Assembly (NCBI GenBank): GCA_903870815.1 | Contig: CAIQEI010000062.1 | Coordinates: 1-43,355, forward strand | From: an uncultured Verrucomicrobia subdivision 3 bacterium | GTDB taxonomy: Bacteria > Verrucomicrobiota > Verrucomicrobiia > Limisphaerales > UBA11358 | DNA: 43,355 bases | Direction of reading: 5' to 3' | Shown here: one piece after another, positions 31,269-38,675 of the stretch | How positions within the stretch are numbered: the first letter of the stretch is position 1 | Layout: each line of letters opens with the position of its first letter | Translations under genes and position numbers: made by a program | Notes under the pieces: generated by a model | What the model was told of the DNA's origin: nothing | The model's database searches: none | The model's input: the letters and a program-made list of their open reading frames with translations, nothing else

Positions 31269-31601
31269 ATTGCCGGGGCGGCGTGGTCCGGTAAAGCGAC
31301 CGGAATCGTGGCAATGAAAAGCGCTTGCATGGATAACGGTCCGTCTTAATAGGCGTGTTTGCGACTAGGAGATTCCTTGCTGCGGTCGTAAGACACCCGG
31401 TGGTCGGCCGGTGTTGGCTTGGCTAGGAATGTCCTAGTCGCGGTCGGAATTGATGGGCGGTATCCTCTTTTATTCCTAATACATTCCTATTTCCAGTGAG
31501 ACGCATCGGCAGGGATTGCAGTTGTCCATCGCGGTTCATTATGGCGGAGCATCAAGGGCTGGAGGATGTCGCGGTTCACACTTTAGTTACTAAAGGCCAA
31601 T
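31269..31601. other. Divergent intergenic region of 333 bases
   Basis: This separates the serine protease (-) from the FtsH-like gene (+), so it must hold both promoters. Its main visible structure is the inverted repeat at 31361-31441. No gene is seen in it. Confidence 0.45.
31361..31441. repeat. 81-base inverted repeat with 17-base arms
   Basis: GCGACTAGGAGATTCCT (31361-31377) and AGGAATGTCCTAGTCGC (31425-31441) pair at 16 of 17 positions. Inside lies a second small stem (ACACCCGG and CCGGTGT near 31393-31415). It sits midway between two divergently transcribed protease genes. It could be a shared operator, a small structured RNA, or a miniature mobile element. Confidence 0.65.
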
Positions 31602-33428
31602 ATGTTACGTGATATTTTAATAGCATTAATCATTTTTACCGCCGCGTTCCTGCTGCTTTTAAAAAGCGGACTGACGTCACGCTGGAAATTCATTGTTCAG
31701 CAAACCGTGACGGGCGGGCTGATTATTTGGCTGCTGGCCGTCGGGTGGGTGGCGTTTTCCGGTCGGCTGGAGTCGGCCTACGGCCCAAGACAGGTGCATA
31801 TCACCCTGGAGCAGACCCGGGTCGCACATCTGCTGCAACTGATGAACCAGCATCCCCGGGCGGCATTTTACATCGCCCCAGCCGGGCAGCCTCAGACCTT
31901 TGAGGTCAAAGGCGAAGTTGCAGACCGAAACACGAACCTGACCGTCAATGTGACCGCGTACATTGACCCGGTGAACATGGCGGCCATGCTGGCCCTGACC
32001 AACGTGCAGGTTGGCTTCGTACATCCCTCCACGGCCCGAACCACGATTTCGGCAGTGGGATCGGTGGTGGCGTATGGCGCATTCCTGATTGGCCTGGTCT
32101 GCCTGCTGGTTTTTGTCCAATCCAACGCCGCCACCGGCTTTCGGAGCCGCGTTTACCAAAAGCCGGATGTTCGCCTGGCCGATGTGGCGGGGATCGAAGA
32201 GGCCAAAGCCGAGGCCATGGAGGTGGTTCAATTTCTTAAGAATGCCAAAAAGCTGCATGCGCTTGGCGGCAAGCTGCCCCGTGGCATTTTGTTCGTGGGT
32301 GCTCCCGGCACCGGAAAAACAATGCTGGCCAAAGCCATCGCCGCCGAGGCCGAGGCCAGCTTTTTTAACATGAGCGGCAGCGACTTCGTCGAGCTTTATG
32401 CGGGGGTGGGTGCCCGACGGGTTCGCAAACTGTTCAAGAAGGCCATGCGGAACCGGCCAGCCCTGATATTCATTGATGAGATTGACGCCATTGGCGGAAA
32501 GCGCAACGACCACCAGCATGAGGAAAGCCGGCAAACCATCAATGCCCTGCTGGTGGCGATGGATGGTTTCAAGGATAAAACCGGCGTGGTGGTAATCGGT
32601 GCCACCAATCGGGCGGAAGATTTGGATCCGGCCTTGTTGCGCCCGGGACGCTTCGACCGGAAAGTTTATCTGGCCAAGCCGGATACCAGCGGCCGGCTGG
32701 CGATCCTAAAGGTGCATGCCAAGGGCAAGCCCATCATGGCACCCGAGACATCATTGGGGGCGCTCGCCATATCCACGTTTGGAATGACCGGGGCTGACTT
32801 GTCCAACCTCCTGAACGAGGCCGCCATTACTGCCGTCACTCGCGGGCGTTCGGAAATTTCCCCGGCCGAACTGACTTACGCCCGGGACAAGGTCATGTAT
32901 GGGCGCAGCCGCACCATGGTGGAAAACCTTGAAGAGCGTCGGATCATAGCCCGCCATGAAGCCGGTCATGCGGTGGTCCACTTCACCTGCAAGCGGCTGC
33001 CCCCGCTCTATCAAGTCAGCATCCTGCCGCGCAATCAGTCGCTGGGATCCAATATGCTGCTGCCGAAAGAGGATGCCCATATCCAAAGCCACGAACTGAT
33101 GATGGAGCAGCTCTGCATGCTGATGGGTGGGCGGGCTGCGGAAAATCTTTGCTTCGATACCATAACCAACGGTGCCGCCGGCGATATGTCCGTCGCCCGG
33201 GAAATCACCGCCGCCATGGTTTGTGAGTGGGGCATGGGCACCGAGATGTATTACGAGCCAAAACAGCCGGCCGCCGAAGCCGAAATAAACCGGATCCTAA
33301 AAGAGGCGCTAGCCAAAGCGGTCGACCTTTTGCAACAGCGAAGCGCCGGTGTGGAAGCAATCGAACAAGCTCTTCTCGAACGGGAAACCCTCACCGGGGA
33401 AGAGGTCCGGCGTTTGCTTGAGCCATAA
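31602..33428 (+). CDS. FtsH-like membrane AAA+ zinc metalloprotease
   Basis: A 608-residue protein with the complete FtsH catalytic module. Walker A is GAPGTGKT near residue 233, the pore loop is MSGSDFVELYAGVGARRVR, and Walker B is LIFIDEIDAIGG. The second region of homology is ATNRAEDLDPALLRPGRFD. The zinc site is HEAGH near 451, with the third ligand expected in GAAGDMSVAREI. FtsH unfolds and degrades membrane and regulatory proteins in the cytoplasm. The N-terminus is unusual. Hydrophobic segments lie at residues 3-21, 36-54 and 149-173, one more than the usual two; a positively charged loop (KSGLTSRWKF) between the first two fits an N-out topology. It is probably an accessory FtsH, since it leads a signalling and stress island. 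Confidence 0.93.
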   Translation: MLRDILIALIIFTAAFLLLLKSGLTSRWKFIVQQTVTGGLIIWLLAVGWVAFSGRLESAYGPRQVHITLEQTRVAHLLQLMNQHPRAAFYIAPAGQPQTFEVKGEVADRNTNLTVNVTAYIDPVNMAAMLALTNVQVGFVHPSTARTTISAVGSVVAYGAFLIGLVCLLVFVQSNAATGFRSRVYQKPDVRLADVAGIEEAKAEAMEVVQFLKNAKKLHALGGKLPRGILFVGAPGTGKTMLAKAIAAEAEASFFNMSGSDFVELYAGVGARRVRKLFKKAMRNRPALIFIDEIDAIGGKRNDHQHEESRQTINALLVAMDGFKDKTGVVVIGATNRAEDLDPALLRPGRFDRKVYLAKPDTSGRLAILKVHAKGKPIMAPETSLGALAISTFGMTGADLSNLLNEAAITAVTRGRSEISPAELTYARDKVMYGRSRTMVENLEERRIIARHEAGHAVVHFTCKRLPPLYQVSILPRNQSLGSNMLLPKEDAHIQSHELMMEQLCMLMGGRAAENLCFDTITNGAAGDMSVAREITAAMVCEWGMGTEMYYEPKQPAAEAEINRILKEALAKAVDLLQQRSAGVEAIEQALLERETLTGEEVRRLLEP

Positions 33429-33513
33429 TACCTGCCGGCGCGGGCCTCGCAAAAACTGCCCGCCAACAGCTTTAAACCTACCAGACCGTCAACGACGGTG
33501 CTTCATTCAGATA

Positions 33514-33609
33514 GGGTTACACCCCATGGCAAAGCCCCGGCGCATCGTTTAGCGTCGTAACAGAAATGGATGGCAAATGATTTTCCATCCAGAACGAAAT
33601 AAAAATTAT
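33514..33609 (+). promoter_or_regulatory. Conserved 96-base leader, copy A
   Basis: The 96 bases before microprotein copy A recur at 38223-38318 with the same length. The first 34 bases and a 38-base block before the start are identical. Visible structures are GGGT-TAC-ACCC at the 5' end and a hairpin of TGGATGG and CCATCCA (33567-33591). A 4-codon frame, ATG GAT GGC AAA TGA, lies over the hairpin. A 6-base inverted repeat (33485-33499) lies just upstream. It is a candidate structured 5' leader or operator. Confidence 0.7.
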
Positions 33610-33717
33610 ATGACTCTATTGTTCTCCCCGGTTATTGGTAGTGCGATCTGGATTGGCGGCGGCGGGGTTGGTCTTTTGCTTGTCATTGTCGTCGTCATCC
33701 TTTTGCTGCGACGCTGA
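33610..33717 (+). CDS. 35-residue glycine-rich single-pass membrane peptide, copy A
   Basis: This ATG-to-TGA frame encodes 35 residues: a short N-terminus (MTLLFSPVIGSAIW), a GGGG stretch, then a strongly hydrophobic helix (GLLLVIVVVILLLRR). A near-identical gene occurs at 38319. Between the two, 11 codon differences are synonymous and only two alter residues (Ile/Val and Leu/Val), apart from one codon lost near the end. That pattern is the mark of selection on the peptide, so I treat it as a real gene despite its size. It should sit as a single helix in the inner membrane. Small Gly-rich membrane proteins such as DUF3309 are only loosely similar. It lies between the FtsH-like gene and the two-component cassette. 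Confidence 0.78.
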   Translation: MTLLFSPVIGSAIWIGGGGVGLLLVIVVVILLLRR

Positions 33718-33821
33718 ACTTTTGGAGGTTCTACCAGAGTCTTTGGTTTTTGGAGGTTAAGGAGGGAGATCCGGCAGCGCTTACAAGGTGTTCCTACAGA
33801 TTATTGTCCTGCTGTTTCGTT

Positions 33822-34283
33822 ATGAAACCAATTGAAATCAAATCGTTCAACGATCCGACCTTCGCGCTTATTTCGGCGGGAACTGATGGATTGCGACGCA
33901 TCCTCGTGGTGGATGACGAAACCGACTCCCGCCAACTTACGATGGATGTCCTGATGAGGTCCGGCTACGAGGTTGAAGGGGTTGAAAACGGGGCCGCCGG
34001 CTGGGAGGCGGCGCAGACACGCGATTACGATCTGATCGTGACGGATAATAAAATGCCAAAAATGGGAGGCGTGGAGATGATTAAGAAACTCCGGGCCGCC
34101 AACATGGCGGTTCCGGTAATCATGGCCACCGGATTGATGCCCACGCATGAATTTGTCCGCCGACCCTGGCTGAAACCAGAAGTCATGCTGGAGAAACCCC
34201 ATACCGATGACGAACTACTGGCGGCGGTGAAAAGCCTGCTGGGAACGGATGACGGCACCCAAGCCAGAAACACGCGACGATGA
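33822..34283 (+). CDS. Single-domain response regulator (receiver 1)
   Basis: A 153-residue CheY-like protein with LRRILVVDDETDSRQL, the phospho-accepting Asp75 in DLIVTDNKMPKMGG, Thr/Ala switch region VIMATGL and Lys125 in VMLEKPHTDDELL. There is no output domain. The frame is open from 33750, but MKPIEIKSF at 33822 gives a natural start. The stop overlaps the next start (ATGA). It is the first of four receiver domains in this cassette and would shuttle phosphate or act by protein contact. Confidence 0.9.
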   Translation: MKPIEIKSFNDPTFALISAGTDGLRRILVVDDETDSRQLTMDVLMRSGYEVEGVENGAAGWEAAQTRDYDLIVTDNKMPKMGGVEMIKKLRAANMAVPVIMATGLMPTHEFVRRPWLKPEVMLEKPHTDDELLAAVKSLLGTDDGTQARNTRR

Positions 34284-34786
34284 AGAAATACCATTCTACC
34301 ATCTTGATTGTGGACGACGATGCCAATGACCTCGTCTTGATTGAGCGAGCGTTCCGAGACATCGGCGTGACCGGTCCCATTCACACCATCATTGGCGGCC
34401 AAGAGGCGATTGCTTATATGCTGGGCCATGGGAAATATTCTGACCGCAGCGTGTATGCCTATCCCACGTTCATCACCACGGATTTGAAAATGCCCGGAAA
34501 AGATGGTTTTGCCGTGCTGGAACACCTCAAGATAAATCCCGAGTGGGCGGTCATACCCACGGTCGTATTAACTTCATCCCGCGATCTGGATGACATCAAG
34601 AAAGCCTACATGCTGGGTGCCAGTTCCTATCATGTGAAGCCCAACACGCCCGACGGCCTTCATCAGTTGCTGAAAGTGCTGCACGATTATTGGATGTCTT
34701 GCGAAGTGCCGGAGGTGGACAGTGCCGGGCGACAATTGCACACCAATAGCAAGGGCAAGCTCGGCGAACGATTCGCCCAGACTTGA
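34280..34786 (+). CDS. Rcp1-like single-domain response regulator (receiver 2)
   Basis: A 168-residue receiver of the Rcp1 subgroup, which usually partners bacteriophytochrome-like kinases. It has ILIVDDDANDLVLIERAF, the phospho-accepting Asp68 in ITTDLKMPGKDGFAVL, VVLTSSRDLDDI and the conserved Lys in GASSYHVKPNTPDG. There is no DNA-binding domain. It overlaps both neighbours by 4 bases or fewer, so the cassette is one tightly packed transcript. The last 25 residues are a low-complexity polar tail. Confidence 0.92.
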   Translation: MKKYHSTILIVDDDANDLVLIERAFRDIGVTGPIHTIIGGQEAIAYMLGHGKYSDRSVYAYPTFITTDLKMPGKDGFAVLEHLKINPEWAVIPTVVLTSSRDLDDIKKAYMLGASSYHVKPNTPDGLHQLLKVLHDYWMSCEVPEVDSAGRQLHTNSKGKLGERFAQT

Positions 34787-34818
34787 CGCAAAAATATATC
34801 CGCAGAAATCATCTGACC

Positions 34819-36453
34819 ATGGAAACCAATATTTTAAAAGAAGGGGGCTTAACCGCTGACCGTAACGGAACCTTAAATCCGCCGGCGCCCCAGTATGAGT
34901 TTCCCGAGGCCGCCGATCCGGCTAACGGCCGGCTGCAAGCGGAAGTCTCCGAACGCTGTCGCGTGGAAGCGGCGCTCCGCGCTTCGGAATTAAGTTATCG
35001 CCGGCTCTTTGAAGCGGCGAAGGACGGCATATTGATTCTGGACGTCGCCACGGGCCGCATCAAGGATGTGAACCCGTTCCTGGTTGAACTCCTGGGATTT
35101 TCCCATGCCGAAATGTCCGGCAAAACGGTTGGGGAACTGAGCCCATTCAAGGATGTTGTGTCGAATGAAGTCATGCTGGAACGGTTGCAAAAGGACGGGT
35201 ATGTCCGCTATGAAGATTTACCACTGGAGACGCGGGATGGCCGTCAAATCGCCGTGGAGTTTGTCTGCAATGTCTATCAGGCGGGCGATCAAAACGTGAT
35301 ACAATGCAACGTCCGCGATATCACGAAACGCAAGGCGGGAGAAATGGCCGCCCTCCGGCTGGCGGCGATTGTCGAATCGTCGGACGACGCGATCGTCGGC
35401 AAAAACCTCAACGGCATCATCACCACTTGGAATAAAGGAGCGGAAAGGATTTTCGGTTATGCCGCCGACGAGATCGTGGGAACTTCCGTGCTGCGGCTTA
35501 TTCCCGCCGACCGGCAAGATGAGGAGAACCAGATTCTGAACAAGATCAAAGCCGGCGAAACGATGGAGCACTTTGAGACGGTGCGACAAACCAAGGCGGG
35601 ACAGCTGATTGATATTTCGATCACGGTATCACCCATCAAGGATTCCACCGGCAAGGTCATCGGCGTGTCAAAAGTGGCGCGTGACATCACCGAACGAAAA
35701 GCGCTGACGGAGAAGATCAGCCAGATGAATGTCGAGCTTGAGCAGCGCGTGCTTGAACGCACGGAGCAATTGCAGGCTGCCAACGAGGAGATGGAGGCTT
35801 TCAGTTATTCCGTCTCCCATGATTTGCGCGCCCCACTGCGGCATGTGCAAGGCTTCGTGAGCCTGCTGGAAAAAGAGGCTGGCGCTTCCCTTTCCCAAGC
35901 CAGTCTCCGGCATCTGACCACGATTTCACAATCGGCCAAACGGATGGGGAATTTGATTGATGACCTGCTGGCCTTCTCGCGGATCGGCCGGGCGGAAATG
36001 CAAAAGGTGAAGGTCAACCTCGATCAATTGGTCCGGGAAACCCTGGTTGATTTTCAGGCGGAAACCAAGGCGCGAAACCTATCCGTGACAATTCACCCGC
36101 TGGCTGCGGTCCGCGCCGACCGGGCCCTGCTGCGACTGGTGCTGGTCAACCTGATCTCCAACGCCGTCAAATTCACGGGCAAGCGTGCCGAGGCAAAAAT
36201 CGAAATCGGCTGTGCTCCGGGTGGCGATGGCGAGACAGTGGTCTATGTCCGCGACAACGGCGCGGGTTTCGATCCGGAATATTCCGGGAAACTCTTCGGC
36301 GTCTTTCAGCGCCTGCATGATCAGAGCGAGTTCGCCGGCACCGGCATCGGCCTGGCGAACGTCCGGCGCATCATTCAGCGGCACGGAGGCCGGGTTTGGG
36401 CGGAAGGCGCACTGGATCGGGGCGCAACTTTTTATTTTTCAATTCCAGAGTAA
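34819..36453 (+). CDS. Cytoplasmic PAS-PAS sensor histidine kinase
   Basis: A soluble 544-residue kinase. PAS domain 1 spans about 58-170 (LFEAAKDGILILDVATGRIK) and PAS domain 2 about 178-298 (IVESSDDAIVGKNLNGIITT, FGYAADEIVGTSVLRLIPAD). A coiled-coil linker follows. The HisKA domain has the phospho-accepting His near residue 333 in YSVSHDLRAPLRHVQGF, and the ATPase domain has NLISNAVKFT, RDNGAGFDPEYSGKLFGVFQ and GTGIGLANVRRIIQRHGG. The sequence resembles kinases that pair with Rcp1-type receivers. Neither PAS domain shows the FixL heme motif, so the signal is unknown. A TTG at 34783 overlapping the previous stop is an alternative start. The next receiver gene starts 13 bases downstream. Confidence 0.93.
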   Translation: METNILKEGGLTADRNGTLNPPAPQYEFPEAADPANGRLQAEVSERCRVEAALRASELSYRRLFEAAKDGILILDVATGRIKDVNPFLVELLGFSHAEMSGKTVGELSPFKDVVSNEVMLERLQKDGYVRYEDLPLETRDGRQIAVEFVCNVYQAGDQNVIQCNVRDITKRKAGEMAALRLAAIVESSDDAIVGKNLNGIITTWNKGAERIFGYAADEIVGTSVLRLIPADRQDEENQILNKIKAGETMEHFETVRQTKAGQLIDISITVSPIKDSTGKVIGVSKVARDITERKALTEKISQMNVELEQRVLERTEQLQAANEEMEAFSYSVSHDLRAPLRHVQGFVSLLEKEAGASLSQASLRHLTTISQSAKRMGNLIDDLLAFSRIGRAEMQKVKVNLDQLVRETLVDFQAETKARNLSVTIHPLAAVRADRALLRLVLVNLISNAVKFTGKRAEAKIEIGCAPGGDGETVVYVRDNGAGFDPEYSGKLFGVFQRLHDQSEFAGTGIGLANVRRIIQRHGGRVWAEGALDRGATFYFSIPE

Positions 36454-36466
36454 CCATCGGCGCACC

Positions 36467-37006
36467 ATGGACACCAAAACCAAAATCGTAAAAAACATCC
36501 TGCTGGTAGAAGACGACACGGGGGATGTGGAATTGACGCTAGCCGCACTCGAGGAGCACCACCTGGCTGACAAGATTGAAGTCGTCAATAACGGCACCGA
36601 GGTGCTGGACTACCTTTATCGCCGGGGGAAATTCAAGGACCGCGCGGCCGGCAATCCCATCCTGGTGCTGCTGGATCTCAAGATGCCCAAGGTCAGCGGG
36701 CTGGAAGTTTTGAAAATCATCAAGGCCGACGAACAGTTGAAGCTAATTCCCGTGGTTGTGCTGTCGTCTTCGCGCGAAAGGCCGGATGTGGTCCAGTGTT
36801 ACCAACACGGGGTCAACGCCTACGTGCTGAAAGCAGTGGACTATGGCGAATTTGTGGAATCGGTCAAGCAACTGGGTATTTTTTGGACGGCGGTCAATGA
36901 ACCGCCGCCGAATACCTGGTGCGCAGCGCCAGGCCCCGTCCCAGTTCCCGAACAAGAGAATGACCTAAATGGCATCCCCGCTCCATATCCTGCATCTGGA
37001 GGATGA
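36467..37006 (+). CDS. Rcp1-like single-domain response regulator (receiver 3)
   Basis: A 179-residue receiver that starts MDTKTKIVKNILLVEDDTGD. The phospho-accepting Asp70 is in LVLLDLKMPKVSG, with VVVLSSSRERPDV and the conserved Lys in AYVLKAVDYGEF, where the usual Pro after Lys is Ala. The proline-rich C-terminal tail (about 35 residues) overlaps the next gene by 38 bases. It has no output domain. The ATG at 36467 is chosen because the frame upstream lies inside the kinase gene. Confidence 0.92.
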   Translation: MDTKTKIVKNILLVEDDTGDVELTLAALEEHHLADKIEVVNNGTEVLDYLYRRGKFKDRAAGNPILVLLDLKMPKVSGLEVLKIIKADEQLKLIPVVVLSSSRERPDVVQCYQHGVNAYVLKAVDYGEFVESVKQLGIFWTAVNEPPPNTWCAAPGPVPVPEQENDLNGIPAPYPASGG

Positions 37007-38081
37007 TCTCCTCGACGCGGCGCTCGTGCAGGCCACGCTGGAAACGGGTGGCATTACGTGTGCGATCAACTGTGTGCAAAACCGCCGTGATTTCATGGCG
37101 GCGCTCGCGCAGGGCGGCTTTGACCTGATTCTTTCGGATTTCTCGCTGCCAGGGTTTGACGGCTTGTCCGCACTGGGCATGGCGCTAGACCGATTCCCTG
37201 ATGTTCCCTTCATTCTGGTCTCGGGAATCTTGGGTGAGGAACGGGCCATTGATTCGCTCAAGCGTGGAGCCACGGATTATGTCTTGAAGGAACGGCTCAC
37301 CCGACTCGTACCCGCCGTCCAACGGGCCATGCTGGAAGTCAAAGAGCGTGTGAAGCGCAAGCTGGCCGAGCGGAAGCGTGAGGAATACGGGCGCAAACTC
37401 AAGGTGCTTTCCCGCCGCTTGGTGGAGGTGCAGGAAACGGAACGCCGCCATCTCGCCCGTGAACTCCACGACGAAATCGGTCAGGCGCTCACGGTGGCCC
37501 AACTAAATCTGCAGGCGCTGTTGCAGTCGACCCGGTCGAAGATCTCGGTGCCGCGTTTGCAGCAGAGCTTGGGGATAGTCGACCGGGTGCTGGAACAGGT
37601 GCAGGACATCTCGCTGAATTTGCGCCCGTCCATCCTGGATGATCTGGGATTGGAACCAGCCCTGCGCTGGTATACCAAGCAACAAGCCGCCCTCGTCGGG
37701 CTGAAAGCCAACTTCCACGCCGCCCCCTTGGCGGAACGCCTCGATCCGGTGATTGAAACCGAATGTTACCGTGTGGTTCAGGGAGCCCTAACCAATGTGG
37801 TGCGCCATGCGCAGGCGAAAACCGTGAACGTGGATCTGCGCGAAGAAGCCGGGCAACTCCATGTGCGGGTGCTGGACGATGGCATCGGCTTTAATGTGAA
37901 CGCCGTCCGGGAAGAGGCCGTCCGCGGGAAAAGCCTCGGCCTGTTGAGCATGGAAGAGCGATCCGCCCTGGCCGGCGGCGGGGTGGAATTTACGTCCTCC
38001 CCCCACAAAGGCGCGGAAGTTCACGCCTGGTTTCCTCTGAAATGGCAGACCCAACTGCCAGAAGCCAAAGCAGCAAGCTGA
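36969..38081 (+). CDS. Receiver-histidine kinase hybrid (HisKA_3 type)
   Basis: A 370-residue protein with an N-terminal receiver (ILHLEDDLLDAALVQATL, Asp57 in LILSDFSLPGFDG, Lys in GATDYVLKERL). It is joined by a coiled-coil linker to a NarX-type transmitter. The transmitter's phospho-accepting His167 is in RHLARELHDEIGQALT, and the ATPase motifs are YRVVQGALTNVVRHA, LDDGIGF and GLLSMEERSALAGG. With the receiver at the N-terminus, its activity is probably set by phosphorylation from another kinase, making it a relay step. Such kinases normally pair with LuxR-type regulators, but none is encoded nearby on this strand. It ends the cassette, 141 bases before the second leader copy. Confidence 0.92.
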   Translation: MASPLHILHLEDDLLDAALVQATLETGGITCAINCVQNRRDFMAALAQGGFDLILSDFSLPGFDGLSALGMALDRFPDVPFILVSGILGEERAIDSLKRGATDYVLKERLTRLVPAVQRAMLEVKERVKRKLAERKREEYGRKLKVLSRRLVEVQETERRHLARELHDEIGQALTVAQLNLQALLQSTRSKISVPRLQQSLGIVDRVLEQVQDISLNLRPSILDDLGLEPALRWYTKQQAALVGLKANFHAAPLAERLDPVIETECYRVVQGALTNVVRHAQAKTVNVDLREEAGQLHVRVLDDGIGFNVNAVREEAVRGKSLGLLSMEERSALAGGGVEFTSSPHKGAEVHAWFPLKWQTQLPEAKAAS

Positions 38082-38222
38082 ATCGTCTGCCGATTCTCAG
38101 CCTGGTTTTGATCAGCGGTTTTGGTGGGGTTGAACGATCAGTTCAAATAATATCCACTGCTCTCAGCGGAAGCCATTCGTTGAAAATTATATTAGCCGGA
38201 TAAACACTGATATGGTCCGGTC

Positions 38223-38318
38223 GGGTTACACCCCATGGCAAAGCCCCGGCGCATCGCTTAATGTGATACCAGAAATGGATGGCAAATGATTTTCCATCCA
38301 GAACGAAACACAAATCAT
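38223..38318 (+). promoter_or_regulatory. Conserved 96-base leader, copy B
   Basis: This repeats the leader at 33514-33609 at the same length. It has the same 34-base 5' block, the same TGGATGG/CCATCCA hairpin (38276-38300) and the same 4-codon frame over it. Most differences fall in a 14-base middle stretch and in the last 10 bases before the ATG. DNA farther upstream is unrelated between copies, so the duplicated unit starts at the leader. Confidence 0.7.
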
Positions 38319-38423
38319 ATGACACTATTATTCTCCCCGGTTATTGGTAGCGCAATCTGGATTGGCGGCGGCGGGGTCGGTCTCTTGCTCGTCATCGTCG
38401 TGGTGGTGCTATTGGTACGCTAA
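38319..38423 (+). CDS. 34-residue glycine-rich single-pass membrane peptide, copy B
   Basis: A near-twin of the peptide at 33610: the same MTLLFSPVIGSAIWI start, GGGG stretch and hydrophobic helix, ending VVVVLLVR. It is one residue shorter. Differences from copy A are almost all third-position and synonymous, which supports coding. It lies just after the two-component cassette and before another small membrane protein. No function is known; a role as a membrane stress peptide or modulator of a membrane protein is an inference from size and context only. Confidence 0.78.
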   Translation: MTLLFSPVIGSAIWIGGGGVGLLLVIVVVVLLVR

Positions 38424-38478
38424 AATCTTTGGCAATTCTGTCGAAGCTTTGATCCAACCTTTTCGTTATACAAAAACT

Positions 38479-38604
38479 ATGATTGCGCTTTTATTAACAC
38501 CAATGTTTGCCGCGGCCGGCTATTCCCTTATTTATCTGCTTTTCGGAGGCGGTTTGGGCGGAGCGGTGCTCATTTTCATCGTGGCAAAAATGATCGGCAA
38601 ATGA
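38479..38604 (+). CDS. 41-residue membrane protein with Gly-rich turn
   Basis: ATG to TGA, with the sequence MIALLLTPMFAAAGYSLIYL, then FGGGLGGAVLIFIVAKMIGK. It has two hydrophobic stretches separated by a GGGLGG turn, so it is either a hairpin or one long helix. It begins 55 bases after microprotein copy B and shares its plan (small, hydrophobic, Gly-rich middle), though not clear sequence identity. The frame is also open upstream across copy B in another phase, which is shadow. It is probably a real small membrane protein. Confidence 0.6.
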   Translation: MIALLLTPMFAAAGYSLIYLLFGGGLGGAVLIFIVAKMIGK

Positions 38605-38675
38605 GTGTGGTCAGAAAACCGGGCCGTGTGACGGTAATCCTCACGGCTTAATTCAAGATGGCAGCCCATATTATC

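Noticed and set aside
33514-33560. A cyclic-di-GMP (GEMM-I) riboswitch in the microprotein leader
   Set aside because: The leader has a GGCAAAGCC segment reminiscent of the GEMM core, but the GGTTAC-like segment comes before it instead of after. The flanking helices and the tetraloop-receptor arrangement are not found. No known riboswitch class fits by eye.
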